Shown in pieces: positions 1 to 11,474 of a stretch of DNA of 64,000 nucleotides. A program made the translations under genes and the position numbers. Numbering within the stretch: the stretch's first letter is position 1; every line of letters begins with the position of its first letter. Location of the stretch: contig OU015496.1 in NCBI GenBank assembly GCA_907164885.2, forward strand, positions 653,638-717,637, given 5' to 3'. The notes below the pieces were generated by a model. That model searched no databases and was not told the origin of the DNA. It was given only the letters and a program-made list of their open reading frames with translations. Source of the stretch: Dolomedes plantarius (lineage: Eukaryota; Arthropoda; Arachnida; Araneae; Dolomedidae).

Positions 1-370
1 TTTGTGAATTTTTAAAGATTTATTTTTAGAATTTAATTTATTAAATGCCGATCACGTGATTTCTTTTTCTGGAACTTTCAATAAATTTATCGCCACGTGC
101 GTAACAACTAAACAGACAAAAAAAATATTTTTTTCTCTTTCTAATGCAGCAGACGATTGGATATTATCCAAAAAAAATGCATATCCCTTACGATTTTTTT
201 ATACATATATATATATATGTATAGATAGATATATATTTTACATCAATTGTATACATTGATGATCGCATTTATTATAAATATATATATTTATTTTTTGGCA
301 TAAATTCCATACGTTGACCGTTGTATTTAATTTGAATGTACTCCGTAGAGAAGCGCGGGTTTTCAGCTAG
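1..370 (+). mobile_element. Helitron-like element, family A, 3' part (cut by window start)
   Basis: The right end reads ...GGGTTTTCAGCTAG followed by T, the CTRR|T type of 3' terminus known for Helitrons. The body matches the other family A copies at 2222-2942, 40232-40887, 59646-60318 and 60319-61100: a poly-T block, an ATCACGTGAT palindrome, an (AT)n run and a GCGAAGCGCGGG block just before the end. There are no terminal inverted repeats and no target duplication. No protein is encoded, so this is a non-autonomous copy. Assignment to Helitrons is inference from the ends only. Confidence 0.6.
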
Positions 371-2221
371 TCTATATATATGAAACGCGTAGGTATGCGG
401 CACAAAAATCGTCGATATTTCTACACTCCGAATGGCAACGGCTGCAACTACCAGATGTAAACATTAGCGGCTGACCGCGTGTGTGTAGTGGACAAACTTT
501 TGACAAAATATGTTTCGACCTATCAAATCCAGTGTTTACTCATGGACAGTTGTATGTAGGTTTATCTGTTCTTTTGATTCTGTCACTGTAATATCTCCTA
601 CTTCTGAAATACTCAACTGTGTAAATCAAGAAGTTTGAGGCATATCATAGTAAAATATTAATAATTGCATTATAATATCTTAATAGTAAGTAAGAGTTAA
701 TTGTCTACACTTTTTTTAGTAGTACTTGCTGAATTGTTACTCCATTTTATAAATGAAGAAATTTTACCAACAATTTTTTTATTTGGTATGATTAAGTGTA
801 GATATCTGAATTGTGAACAATAGTACATATAGAGAGCGATGTAATCCACACTATATTTTAGTACTTGCTGAATTTTTACTCCATTTTAAGCGTGAAAAAA
901 ATTTTCTCCAACAATTTCTTATTTGATGTAATGATAAAGTGTAGATATCTCAATTTTGAAAAAATATTACATACAGAGAGGAATGTAATTTTTAAAATCT
1001 TTGTTGTTGGGTTTCTCAGTCTTATCTTTAACTCTGTTCTGAAGTAATGGAAATTCATATTTTTTTAATCACGATGTTTTAGAATCATCCTTATAGAGAA
1101 TTTTGCAATGATTATAAATTTTTTGGCTGTGATCGCACTACCACTTAACTACGTATATTTATGATGACAGGTAATAGTCACATTCCTTACATACGTTTCT
1201 TTCAGTTGAGTTGTTTTACAAAAGAAAATACAAAACTAAAAGAGACCATGCTGGTCGCGCAGCGGCAAGTCTTATAAAATAAATGACGCCAACGTATATT
1301 TGGATGCATATCGTAACCATCAACGTCTAGCTGGATGCACATTTTTTTGTAAATACTGTAAAAATTTACTCAAGTATCGTAATTCGTAAAATAATTACAA
1401 GAAAAAAATAACTTTTTATATACCATACCTTTAAATTTTCTGTTGAGTCATATAAACTTGACAATTCTATGTATTAATAAATACTTTTTTTAAATTTTTT
1501 CGATGAATTATCCCATCAACTTGAAAGAAAATGAAGTTAATTGGAAGTTAACTCGCGTTTAACTTTTCGTTCCCGTCCCGGGCCGACAGATGGCTGCATC
1601 AGTCCACAAAACAAAATTAACTGAAAATGAATTTAATTTCTGCTTAAAGATGGCTAACAGTATTAAAAGAATGCATTGTCATCGTGTTCTGAGCCGTTCT
1701 ATAAGTTCCAAATGTCTAGTTTGTCGGGAAGTTAGTTGAAAATCGTTTGCAAGATTTGTACTGGACAAACAAACACACACACAAACAAGCAAGCGAGTTA
1801 ATAAAAACATGGCAATGAAAATTATCAAAACATAAATATATTTCAACTTCATGGTTTGCGGGTACATGCACAACTGAATCATTAATACCCGTCAGAAAAT
1901 TTAGACTGAATAGCTGGCCCATGCGAATAAAGTACGATTAGTTTTGTAGCGAGGTTGGTGGCTTGTAGTAAGATGAAAGAAGAACCGGTTCCTTTGTAGC
2001 CATTGTTTATTTGTGAAATAACAATGGCGCGTGAGGATAACACAAAACCGATTACAAAATACCTTTGGACAGAATATTGGATTTGAAGCATAGCACAAAA
2101 CAACACAAACAAGGGATATGTACACGTCAAAACACATTTGTAGACGATATTAAAAGTTAAGTATGACATAAACTCGCAGAAAATGTGATATTTACATTAC
2201 CAAACCTCTTTGTATACAATA
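371..2221. other. AT-rich stretch without recognisable gene
   Basis: Lies between two inverted family A Helitron-like copies. It holds a two-unit tandem repeat (709-990). Open frames here are short and show no recognisable motif. A bounded TE could not be defined. Confidence 0.5.
709..990. repeat. Two-unit tandem repeat, period about 139 bp
   Basis: The motif AGTACTTGCTGAATT starts near 721 and again near 860. Both units continue with a matching CTCCATTTTA segment, a CCAACAATTT segment and AGTGTAGATATCT, with scattered substitutions. The function is unknown. Confidence 0.75.
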
Positions 2222-2942
2222 CTAGCTGAAAACCCGCACTTCGCTACGGAGTTCATTCACATTAAATATAACGGTCAATGTATGCAATTAATGCAAAAAA
2301 ATAAATATATATTTATAATAAATACGACGATCAATGTATACAGTTGCTCTAAATGTATATATATCTATATATATATATATATATTTATAAAAAAACCGTA
2401 AGGGATATTTATTTTTTTTGGATAATATCCAATCGTCTGCTTCATTAGAAAGAAGAAACATATTTTTTTTGGCTATTTAGTTGTTACGCACGCGACGATA
2501 AATTTATTGAAAGTACCAGAAAAAGAAATCACGTGATCGGCATTTAATAAATTGAATTCTAAAAATGAATCTTTAAAAATTCACCAAAAATCAGAAAATG
2601 GAGGTAAAGATTCGAGAAAGATTTCATTTTAAAGGAATTTTTAGGATCTTTCTCCTGATATAAATTTTATAAACCTCAAACTATTATTTTAAACGCAAAC
2701 TTAAAAAAAAGTTACAAAAACAGCTTAAAAATTTAATTTAAAAAAATCTAAAAAGAATTTTTGAAAAATCTTTCTTAGTGCACCCCTACATCATAAGAAG
2801 AATCGCCATGCAAAATTTCAGCCCTTTAGGTCCAGCGGTTTGGTCTGTGCGCTGTATGTCAGTGAGTCAGTGAGTTCGTGACCTTCGAAACCACGTTTCG
2901 AAGGTCACGGTCAGTTACGGAACTGTTTTATATATATATAGA
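2222..2942 (-). mobile_element. Helitron-like element, family A, complete-ended copy
   Basis: On the minus strand it starts TCTATATATATA...ACAGTTCCG after an A and ends TTTTCAGCTAG before a T. This is the TC...CTAG form inserted between A and T expected for a Helitron. It carries the GTCAGTGAGTCAGTGAG block and the family poly-A/T body. About 721 bp, with no coding capacity. A 31-bp near-palindrome (2878-2908) sits inside this copy and is absent from the others. Confidence 0.6.
2878..2908. repeat. 31-bp near-perfect palindrome
   Basis: Two 14-bp arms (GTGACCTTCGAAAC and its exact reverse complement) surround a 3-base CAC loop. It interrupts the GTCAGTGAG/CAGTTACGG junction that is continuous in other family A copies. 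Confidence 0.9.
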
Positions 2943-3261
2943 TTTGACCGTGCCGCATCGACCCATCCAAGGAAAGAACTCCAGGGCTAAAAGTCAATTT
3001 TTTGAATCATCAATTTTTAAACAAACGATACAATGTTTAGTTCAAACTAACAATTCGTCAGAAGAGGATAACTTAGTCTTTAAAATGGTACCTTATTTAT
3101 CGATTTTGGTTACGTATGAATGGAAAAAAGGAATCATCACCAAAAATCCCCGTCTAGGAACAATGCATATGATTCTTAGCTATCTTACATTCTTCTCCTT
3201 GCCTCTGTTGCCACTTGGGATCATGGGCTTTAAAATAATAGTTGTAACAATAAAACTGTAA
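2943..3261 (+). other. Open frame, possible 3' exon of a host gene (weak)
   Basis: The frame stays open from inside the Helitron-like end through to a stop at 3259-3261. The C-terminal part has a hydrophobic stretch resembling one membrane segment (near MILSYLTFFSLPLLPLG), and AATAAA lies 25 bases after the stop (3287-3292). No family is recognised, no splice acceptor with a pyrimidine tract is visible, and chance is a good alternative. Confidence 0.12.
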
Positions 3262-4130
3262 TCAATATTTCATGAAGTAAAAATGCAATAAAAGTTTTTG
3301 CGTTGTACTGAAATTGTGCATTACCGCTAAATAAGAAAATGTAATTTCAAATGCACAGACAACGAACCTGATATACGAAAATATGCAAATTCAAAGGGTG
3401 CAATTAAGAAAATTTCAAAAGAAAATTATCGAATTTTTGAAATGCATTAGAGCAATATTTCAGTCATTATGAATAGGAAATTTCAAATGCGAGCTTGGTT
3501 GAATACACAAGCATTTGCTTACCGGCTTATTAATGGGAAATAAACCAGATTTCATATATACATTCTTAATTTCATAAGTAACTTTTTTCCCCTGTTTATA
3601 TGACTTCTACCTTAAGTTAATACATCATGCGGAGAATGATATGCAGAAAAATAACTATAAATTCCAATAGTTTTCTAAAAATCAAAATTTACATTTTCAG
3701 AAGGTAATGGAAATTATTCAGCTAAAAACAAATTTCATAGGTTATTACGTTCTCACCATTTCTGTTCATCAAAATCATCAAACCCACTTAAAACAACATC
3801 TCACGGAGGTTTTTTCCAATAGTTATTTCTTCAGTCTTTTTCATCAGTTTGACTTTTTGTGAACAAGAGGCCTCTTAAATTATTTACAATTGTTTTTTTC
3901 ATTAATTGGCTAAACTGGGAATGTGTGTATATGGGAATTTTTGTTCTGCCATTGATTATCAATAACAGAAACAATCTATAGGTGGTATACCAGTACGGAT
4001 TAAAAAAAGACTGAATTCTATGCGTTAACAGTGCAGTTTGTCGGTTACGGTCGCTTAAAGGCCAATTCTTCCGATAGTTTTAAGAAACACATCCAAAGAA
4101 GATTGATATAACAATAAATTTTTAATCATG
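3262..4130. other. AT-rich stretch, no gene seen
   Basis: No long frame, TIR pair or RNA gene was recognised. It contains only the possible poly(A) signal noted for the preceding open frame. Confidence 0.5.
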
Positions 4131-4166
4131 ACCCATTTCCTTCAATTATAATTGAAGGAAATGGGT
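4131..4166. repeat. 36-bp perfect palindrome, no spacer
   Basis: The left arm ACCCATTTCCTTCAATTA is followed immediately by its exact reverse complement. It is not part of any TE end that could be identified. Confidence 0.95.
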
Positions 4167-5106
4167 AACTTTTCCGAAGTGCAAATTTTAATAAAACTTT
4201 TCAAAAAGTTTTATGCATATTGATAATAATAAATATTTTCGTTTTTTTTTATCTGATTATAATCTGATGTACAGGAAATCAAACCAATTGTTTTGTAAAA
4301 CATACCTTATCCTTTCTATGTCAACTGAACGTGTTCTGATTGGAATAATTTAAGATTTTTTTGGATGAATTCGAAAAAAAAAATATTTAAAAAAAATATA
4401 TTTACATAAATAAAGCTTTTGCTGAAACCCTTATTTAGAATAGTACATCTATATATTTAAGTTGCTAAGCCGACTTTTTGGGCAGTCCATGAGAGAAAAC
4501 TACTTCATGAATTTACTTCATTTTGGCCTTAAACGAAAGATTGCAATATGTAGATTTGTCAAATTTGATTTTTGCAACCGCAATTTCTATTAATTAGCGA
4601 TAATTTACAATTCAAAATTGATTTACGCGCATGCTCAGAGGCATGTTTAAATCTGTCTTTAGAAACTCACTGTTTCTGCGCTTGCTCAGGGACGTTTAAA
4701 TGATAAGCACGTTTATTCAGAGGAGTCTCTATAGAACTCTCTCTGCTATTTTTATTTTTATGATAATTATGTTTGTGAAATATAAGATTAAACCTGATGG
4801 AAATTGTTTCTTTCGCGCTGTTTAATGAGCGATAATTTACAATTAAAAATTGCTTTCTGCGCATGCTCAGTGACATTTTCAAATGTGGCTTTAGATAATC
4901 ACTAAGATAAGCACGAGACCGCCTAAACACATTTATTTGTTTTCTGCGCATTATTATGATTTTCAACATTTGGCAATGATGTGTTGTGTATAATTTGTGC
5001 ATTATTACATTTATATCTACTATCTAGCCGTCATGTTTTGACGGGTACCAACTAGTCTAGTCTTAAGATCGCAACGGAATTTTTGAAACCTAGATTCAAG
5101 TCTTCT
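4167..5106. other. AT-rich stretch holding a diverged direct repeat
   Basis: Apart from the repeat listed at 4597-4907 nothing is recognised. The minus-strand open frame 4667-5002 has no known motif. Confidence 0.4.
4597..4907. repeat. Direct repeat, period about 231 bp
   Basis: AGCGATAATTTACAATT starts at 4597 and at 4828. Each is followed by a variant of GCGCATGCTCAG and by a matching CTTTAGA..TCACT segment. A third partial motif, GCGCTTGCTCAGGGAC, lies near 4677. This looks like an old repeat or a decayed tandem duplication. Confidence 0.65.
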
Positions 5107-5526
5107 TATTATTAAAAAAAAAAATTAAATGCGGAGGCGCTTGTCGCTAGACATTCACCCGAATGTGAATTACCGGGCGCGCAACACCTTGCAGACATCT
5201 GACCAGTAGTGGTCAACATCAAATGCTGACGTCCGCCCTAACTCACACCGCAAGACTCTGGATATTCATTTAAGGCGGCACCATATAGGTGGTCAACATC
5301 ACCCCCTACACGCCGGTCCCGTAATTTAGAACCGAGTCCGATGACGACACCGGAACACTTGACCCCGGACCTCCAGAGGTAAATTTGAGAACTTGGAGGA
5401 CATTGCAGCCACGACAGATTTTACGTGCACCAGCCGCCATTAGTGTAGACGGTGATGGATTTGCACCAATGGGCATCGAACCAGAGACGTTTAGATCACT
5501 GATCGAACTGGGCCATCACGCCCCTT
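5107..5526 (-). mobile_element. tRNA-derived SINE, copy 1
   Basis: On the minus strand the head carries an A-box-like GGCCCAGTTCGA (around 5501-5518) and a B-box GGTTCGATGCCC (5471-5483). The distal end is a T/A-rich tail next to GCGGAGGCGCTTG. The body (CCCCCTACACGCCGGTCCCG and following) recurs at 11604-11897. The head-plus-tail layout also recurs on the plus strand at 51735-51975. The polymerase III promoter parts are degenerate, so current transcription is uncertain. Confidence 0.75.
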
Positions 5527-5805
5527 CACGTCTTATTTAAAAGTGTATATTTACTTGAAAAGTAACTTCTTCAAAAGAGCCATGATTCTGCCTTACATCA
5601 TTTGCTGATTAACGACAATGTTGCATAATTAAAATGAATAATTTAGCTTCATTTAAGTTCATTTTGTCAGTGTAATATTATTTAATCATTCCGGTTTCGC
5701 ATTAAGGTAAAGGAATAAAAATATTAGGAAACAGAATAACAGTTGTATGTATTTTAATGTATTCCATGCCTCTCAAATTAACTTCGAGTGTTGAAGGTTG
5801 TAACT

Positions 5806-5998
5806 CACGTATTTTACTTTTTTCTTAACATTACTAAAATGCTCATGTTTAAATGAGTAAAATTTAAATTCAAAAAGGCTGCCATCAAATTCTTTTAACG
5901 CAAAGAATATTTTGCTTTACGATCTATATAAAATTAAATGTTTCTAGAGCACACGTAGTTTCCTTGATATTTTCTTGCTTCACCTATCTATAAAAATA
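5806..5998 (+). repeat. Unclassified repeat R, copy 1 left half
   Basis: Matches 9380-9590 closely (CTCATGTTTAAATGAGTAAA, CTAGAGCACACGTAGTTT, CTTGCTTCACCTATC). Its continuation is displaced to 6760-6868 by the Tc1/mariner insertion, so copy 2 shows the empty site. Confidence 0.85.
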
Positions 5999-6759
5999 CT
6001 GTCCGACCACGGAAGCGAGGTCCCTGGAAGCTGTTACGCATGCGCGAGAAAAGCTAGTCTACTTAGAAAATAGGGGAAAACGTCATATTTTCGGATGTGT
6101 TTGTTTATGAAATACGGAATGTATTTCAGACTGCTTTTTGTCCGCAATTTTAAAGTTATTTTTTAAAACTTTATTTTTGATCGAATATTTGAATAATAAT
6201 TTCAAAATAATAAAAAGAAAGAAGCAAATCTATTTAAAAAATAGGAGTTTTATAGGAGTGGATATTTTCGGATTACATCACAATCAAAATTATCTAAAGC
6301 TACGTTTTCGGTGGTTCTTTTTTTCTGACGTTTCCTCGGAGATTCAAATTTTGGAGTTTCTTCACCCTTTGCTTCTCTGCGTATTCTTTTTACACCGGAC
6401 GTCGATATCCCGATCATTTGACTAGCTCTCTTTAGGGATTGCGAAAGTGGAACAATAACATTTCCTTCTAGTGCTTCTTTATCACACAATTTAATTACAT
6501 TGTGTATTATACGTTTACAATCACTACGGAACGGCTTATTCCGAGCAGTCGTGTTGGGTAAAGGATCCAGTAATTTTAATATAATAATCAAAATAACAGA
6601 CGAGGAAAAAGCAAGCAAGCGCAGTTAGTAACCGATTCTAAAGAATGTGGAGAGAATACGAGACTTTTCCCCCTCCTTCCTCAGCAGCCTTACCTACAGA
6701 GTGAATAGAATCGTCTTGGCATTATGCCAACCGTGGTTCTTCGTACTGTGGTCGGACTG
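5999..6759 (-). mobile_element. Tc1/mariner-superfamily element, internally deleted
   Basis: The termini are CTGTCCGACCACGG on the left and, reverse-complemented, CAGTCCGACCAC on the right, each flanked by TA (5997-5998 and 6760-6761). Copy 2 of repeat R at about 9590 is uninterrupted at the same point and supplies the empty site. About 761 bp, too short for a full transposase. Only an N-terminal fragment is coded (minus strand, 6250-6618). Confidence 0.75.
6250..6618 (-). pseudogene. Transposase N-terminal fragment, Tc1/IS630-like
   Basis: A 122-residue frame with a basic helix-turn-helix-like segment (residues about 50-85, containing IGISTSGVKRIRREAK) and a Lys/Arg-rich patch (about 91-103, PRKRQKKR) that could serve as a nuclear signal. 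There is no DDE catalytic region. It sits inside the TA-flanked element 5999-6759 and reads towards its left end. The family assignment rests on this context plus the HTH-like sequence and is moderate. The element has lost the catalytic half. Confidence 0.5.
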
Positions 6760-6868
6760 TATGTAGCTTTGAGTTTTCGAAGTCTGCGAGGCGAATAGCC
6801 CTACAAATCACTCGTATGAAAAGTGCATATTACCGAGAGAAGCCATTCAAAGAGTATTAATAGATTTA
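6760..6868 (+). repeat. Unclassified repeat R, copy 1 right half
   Basis: GAGTTTTCGAAGTCTGCGAG and the following segment match 9590-9690. It is the continuation of the repeat interrupted at 5998. Confidence 0.8.
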
Positions 6869-7162
6869 CGTAGCTTTTATGCGACTAACAAAGTCTCTCA
6901 CCTTCTTGAAATGCAAAGAAAAAAATTATTGCATTATTTAAACTTCAAATCCTATTTCAATAGGGACTGCGTATAAAATAGTTATATACATTGTATGATA
7001 TTCTTTAGAGTATTTTAGAGTATTATAGAGGATAGTAACGAACTGTAGGTTTCACACATGAATCCGTTGATTACAACTATGAGCATAATACTAATCCTGT
7101 TACTTTGAGTTACGAAATTATCAATTCGTATAATTTAGTCGCTCACATGCCAAATCGGTTAA

Positions 7163-7406
7163 CCCTTTGAAGGGCGCCGTTTGCACAGTGCAAACACCTA
7201 AATCTAGTCTCTTTTTTCCCTTGCATTCAATGTATTGCAGTTAAATGAGCAGAAAGATGGTTAGTACTGCCATCTGTTATTAGTTTAAAGAAGTAAAAAC
7301 TTTTTGCAACCTTTAATTGGAAAATTTTTTAAGATTCTTTAAGTTAAAAAAAATCGGGAAAAAATCTGCACCGTGTAAAAGAAGGAGGTTTTTGCCCCTG
7401 AAAGGG
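7163..7406. mobile_element. TTAA-flanked MITE, piggyBac-type
   Basis: TTAA (7159-7162) precedes CCCTTTGAAGGGC and TTAA (7407-7410) follows the right end. The right end read in reverse is CCCTTTCAGGGGC. The TTAA target plus CCCTTT termini are typical of piggyBac derivatives. About 244 bp, no coding. The inverted repeat is short (about 13 bp with mismatches). Confidence 0.6.
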
Positions 7407-7410
7407 TTAA

Positions 7411-8928
7411 TGGGAGTCACGACTCTTAAGTCGAGGAAATAAGTCATATTTTCATACTTTTTGACTCTTTGTAATTATTTCCATTTACTCCCAATTTTTC
7501 CAAATTTTATCTATATGATAAATTGATATATTTATTTTAATAAACAAATTTTCAACTCTCAAAATAATTTTAAATAATTTTTTTTTTTAAATGCTTTAGA
7601 TATACCTTGTTTTTTTAAGCATTTTCATTCTATACTGGCTTGCGCGCTGAACTATGAAATTAATTTCACACTTACATGTATAATTCCTGTTTTATATTTA
7701 AAATAAATAATTCAAAATAAAATCGAACATAAAACATTCAAAATTAAAATATTTTTAAAATTTTTTAAAAATATAATTAAAATTTCCTTAATTTTTTGCA
7801 TTAATTTACCCCTGATAAAATAACATTATGTGCAGTGATTGCAATAATTCTAGTTCGGACGCAATAAAATAACATGATGATGCAGTGACAAAAATTTCAT
7901 GGAATTATGTGTCATAGTTTTCGAGATATCAGCTGCGGAATGATGCGAAATTACATTTTGAGAAAATTGAGTTTGAAATTTTTCTCACCATAAACTTGAT
8001 CAGTAATTAAATATTTAGAATATCAATATCTCCGGAACTAAGCGGAATATTTTCATGCGGTTTGCTTTATATTGTTCAGAAATGATCATGCTTTAACACA
8101 TATTTTTTCCAAAAAATCGAATGTTTTAAAGATTTAAGGGTAGTGAGTCCCCAAGTCCGTAGAACAAAAGTGGAGATAATGATAAAATAATACATATTTT
8201 TTTTTTACATTCCTCTGAAAATAAACATTATAGAATGTATTATTGCAGATTTATCTTTTATCTGACGATATATAAGATAGAATATCATTTGAGTCATCGT
8301 TATTATTACTACAATTTTTGCGTGACTTAGCCGCTTTGGGAAGTGAAAAAAAGTGATTACATCCAATTCAGTCCTCCAATTATTTTTTGACTACATAAAA
8401 AAAAATAATCGAAAAAAAAAATTCCCAAGTACTTACTTCTGCGGCAGTTAGATTGTGACTGACTCATTAAATTTACTTTTTTTGTGATGAAACAACGCTC
8501 AATCATTGATTGTTATCATCAAGCACTTGATTCTGCTTTTGAATGGCAACGACTTATATTAGAGTACGGATTTAACTTGATTGGCTTGTGAAAAAAGTTA
8601 TTTATTTTTCGTTGGCCCAAAAGATTTTGTCATTAAGAGGTGTTGAACCTTATTTTTATGGACATTTGTTTTGTTAGTAAAAAGTTAGGAGCCAATCAAG
8701 ATCTTTTTCAAAAATTTCAAGAAGTAGACTTCATCGATTTGGCTTGTAAATGGCTCAAGTGTTTCTCATTTAACTATTCGAGGTTCAAATGTCTGCATAC
8801 GATATTTCATAAAATTCTATGGGCTCGGATTATTTAATTACTAAGCTTATTTCATAGAAGAAACAAAACTTATGCTTATTTCATTTGAAATGAATTTATT
8901 TGTCACATCTCAAGAGCGTTAGGGCCTG
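7411..8928. other. AT-rich stretch, no gene seen
   Basis: No recognisable TE ends, RNA genes or coding motifs. The 65-codon plus frame at 8640-8837 has no known motif. Confidence 0.45.
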
Positions 8929-9110
8929 TTCACATAGGAGTCCGTTGCGTTGCGTTAAGGAAAAGATGACGTTGAGACGAAAATAAACCATTCATAGGCG
9001 TTAAAAATTTCATTGCTAATCGTTTGGAGGAATATGATTGGTTTATTTTCGTCTCAACGTCATCTTTTCCTTAACGCAACGTAACGGACTCCTATGTGAA
9101 CAGGCCCTAA
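8929..9110. mobile_element. Foldback MITE with about 72-bp inverted arms
   Basis: Begins TTAGGGCCTGTTCACATAGG and ends with the inverse. The arms of about 72 bp (8929-9000 and 9039-9110) differ by one base, around a spacer of about 38 bp. GGGCC-type ends beside TTA/TAA suggest PIF/Harbinger (Tourist-like), but the TTA/TAA pair belongs to the palindrome, so a true target duplication is not proven. Confidence 0.75.
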
Positions 9111-9379
9111 CTAGTTTGAAAGCTCGTTATTCGCTTCATAATATTGGAAGGTGAAACTAGTTTAAACATTTGTTTAAAAACCTTGTTATTCTCCTAAATT
9201 ACTCAGGGGTATTTCGGTGATATAACTCAAGTTTCTGTTCAATGAATTTTCCGTGCACGTTTGTGAAGAAACTCATATAATTTACGCTCACTGCTTCATA
9301 ACCTCTGCGTTTCTAGGTGCGCTCAAACGTGAAACACACGTTAAGTATAAATCAACATTTTTCTTTTCTCATTAAATTC

Positions 9380-9690
9380 AGTGACTCGCGTATTTTACGT
9401 TTTTCTTAACATTACTAAAATGCTCATGTTTAAATGAGTAAAATTTAAATTCAAAAAGGCTGTCATCAAATTCTTTTAACCTAAAGAATTTTTTTGTTTT
9501 ACGATCTATATAAAATTAAATGTTTCTAGAGCACACGTAGTTTTCTTGATATTTTCTTGCTTCACCTATCTATAAAAATATGTAGCTATGAGTTTTCGAA
9601 GTCTGCGAGGCGAATAGCCCGACAAATCACTCGTTTAAAAAGTGCATACTACCGAGACAAGCCATTCAAACAGTATTAAAAGATTACAGT
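9380..9690 (+). repeat. Unclassified repeat R, copy 2 (uninterrupted)
   Basis: Matches 5806-5998 plus 6760-6868 in order. Its right edge has a small internal duplication of CAGTATTAAAAGA. It acts as the empty-site reference for the Tc1/mariner insertion. Confidence 0.8.
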
Positions 9691-10714
9691 ATTCAAACAG
9701 TATTAAAAGAGTGAGTGACTCGGGAAAACTGACGTTCAAATAAATTTTAAAACAAATTCATCCTTTAATCTTTCATTGAAACAAATGGCATTTTTTGTTC
9801 TAACAACCCGCCAGATTTTACTATTACAGTACAATATCTCTGTTGTTGTATTTACTAGGCCCCCCCCTGGACCAGAATATGCCAGACCAGGTCATGAAGT
9901 TCCGTCGTATTAGCAAAAGGAAGGCAGCAGCATCCTGATTTTCTGAAAGTATGCTGACGGGAAAACCTAAACATTGACATTGACATTGATATTGACATAA
10001 AGAAATTGATGAGAAACATATAAATCAAGCTATAGATGAATCATGAAGCTACACTATAGAGGCACCAGGGAGCAACAGCTTCTTATCCTCAATATCAAGG
10101 TTAGTATGTGACGTAAGATTAACCGTTCTCAAGTTTACAACTAGTGTTCACAATGAATGAGGGAGAAAGAATAAATTAATTAGTAGAAAAATCGACTAAT
10201 TAACTAGAACAAGTACGAGTAACCAATGTGGCATGGCTAACTTAAATGATAATGGAGAAATTAAACGAGGGGTGAAACAAGAGATTATATAAATAAATTA
10301 AAATAGTAATAATAATAATAAAAAAGAAATTAAAAAACTAGAAGACGGGAAATTTGGAATATGATTGGGATAAAAAAACAAGTTAGTGGAAGTTACACGA
10401 AAGGGCGGTAGGTCCGAAGTCCGTAAGTCAAGGAGGAAAGCAAGGAGGATTGGAATTTCGGGAATAGGTTATCAATCCAACTTCTCCAGCAAACAGCTGG
10501 TCCGAGGGGGAATCGCATGGTAGAAAGAGGAACGGTCGAAACAGAAAGACAGGTCAGAAACCAGAAGTAGGCGGGCTATTGTAATTTTGAATTTTGATAA
10601 GGAGGAAAGGAATTACCGAAAGGAACAAGGCCGGGGTTCATAACCAAAGTAGCCTTCGGGCGCCTAAAGAACTCCCTAGGGGAAACCTAAACAGTTCGCA
10701 ATGGGGAAAGGTTT
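9691..10714. other. Stretch without recognised gene
   Basis: Includes a C-rich patch near 9859 and an (AAT)n patch near 10300-10325. The region 10380-10710 is more GC-balanced and may be an old LTR or TE fragment, but no ends were found. Confidence 0.35.
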
Positions 10715-10918
10715 TGTTTGGTTTGGTTAGGAGCGCTATGGTCAACTTTTGCTACACGAGGGTTAGCAAACAACCTCGACCGCAGCCGGGTTAGACCGGG
10801 ACCTACTGCTGAAAGCCGATTCAGAACAACTACAGACATCCATGACAAGAGTGGGACTTGAACCCACGGTCTCTGGTACCGGCGCCCTAGCCATCCGGCC
10901 ATCGTCCGGCCAATGTGG
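10715..10918 (-). mobile_element. tRNA-headed SINE-like element, second type
   Basis: On the minus strand the head contains an A-box-like TGGCCGGATGGCTAGGGCG and a B-box GGGTTCAAGTCCC (about 10850-10862). It ends in a GT-rich segment near 10715. It does not fold as a full tRNA and is followed by non-tRNA sequence, so a SINE or tRNA-derived pseudogene is likelier than a working tRNA. Confidence 0.55.
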
Positions 10919-11054
10919 GAAGGAATCCTTGGAGCACCAGAAAATGGACGAGGGGTAAATACCTTTATAAAGTTCTCAAAGTGAATACTTTTTGTATGAC
11001 TACTCCGAAGACTAGCCAAGGTATTTACAATATATCTAAAGCCAACAAGCTATT

Positions 11055-11081
11055 TTGTTGTTGTTGTTGTTGTTGTTGTTG
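11055..11081. repeat. (TTG)n microsatellite
   Basis: Nine consecutive TTG units. This explains the Cys- or Leu-only runs in overlapping frames. Confidence 0.95.
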
Positions 11082-11190
11082 CTTATGCTCCTTGACCGAC
11101 ATGTAACATCAGATCAAGTCCCGAAGGCTATGGGCGATGAAGGTGCGGCTCCAGTTTTTAATAGCACCACGGTCGGAGTCCGACTTGGCT
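11082..11190 (+). repeat. Dispersed repeat S, copy 1
   Basis: CTTATGCTCCTTGACCGAC ... CAGATCAAGT ... AATAGCACCAC matches 45753-45866, which also follows a GTTG-rich tract. Family unknown. Confidence 0.65.
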
Positions 11191-11207
11191 TGTTTGGAAA
11201 TATTTTT

Positions 11208-11334
11208 ACAAAACCTCTAACAAATTGGCGAAATGCAATATTTGCCTTAAGTCCCTCAAAACTTCTGGCAATACCATGAATTTATCTGGACATTTGAAGG
11301 CAAAACATGGCGATATTTACAACGAGAATTTTGA
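11208..11334 (+). pseudogene. BED zinc-finger fragment of a hAT-type transposase
   Basis: The frame from about 11214 reads a C-x2-C ... H-x4-H finger (CNICLKSL ... LSGHLKAKH), the BED-finger pattern found at the N-terminus of hAT transposases and related host proteins. It ends at an early stop (TGA near 11332) with no catalytic domain after it. It is followed by a block rich in ATCGATG motifs (11475-11600), which could be subterminal sequence of the same element. Truncated and not functional. A domesticated BED protein exon is an unlikely alternative. Confidence 0.5.
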
Positions 11335-11474
11335 GTCATGAATGTAGTCCAAAGCAACCAAGTTTTTGTCATTTGTATCTGCCCAATCAGAGAGTAAAAT
11401 TAAATCACCCAATCCTCCCACGACTAACGGAAGTAACATTAATGTTAGAGATTACTAAAACAGTTTTAAAAAAT

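Noticed and set aside
10845..10918. Possible working tRNA gene on the minus strand
   Set aside because: A- and B-box-like words are present, but no acceptor stem pairing or terminator fits and SINE-like sequence continues after it.
11055..11106. Cysteine- or leucine-run peptide
   Set aside because: Translation of a (TTG)n microsatellite.
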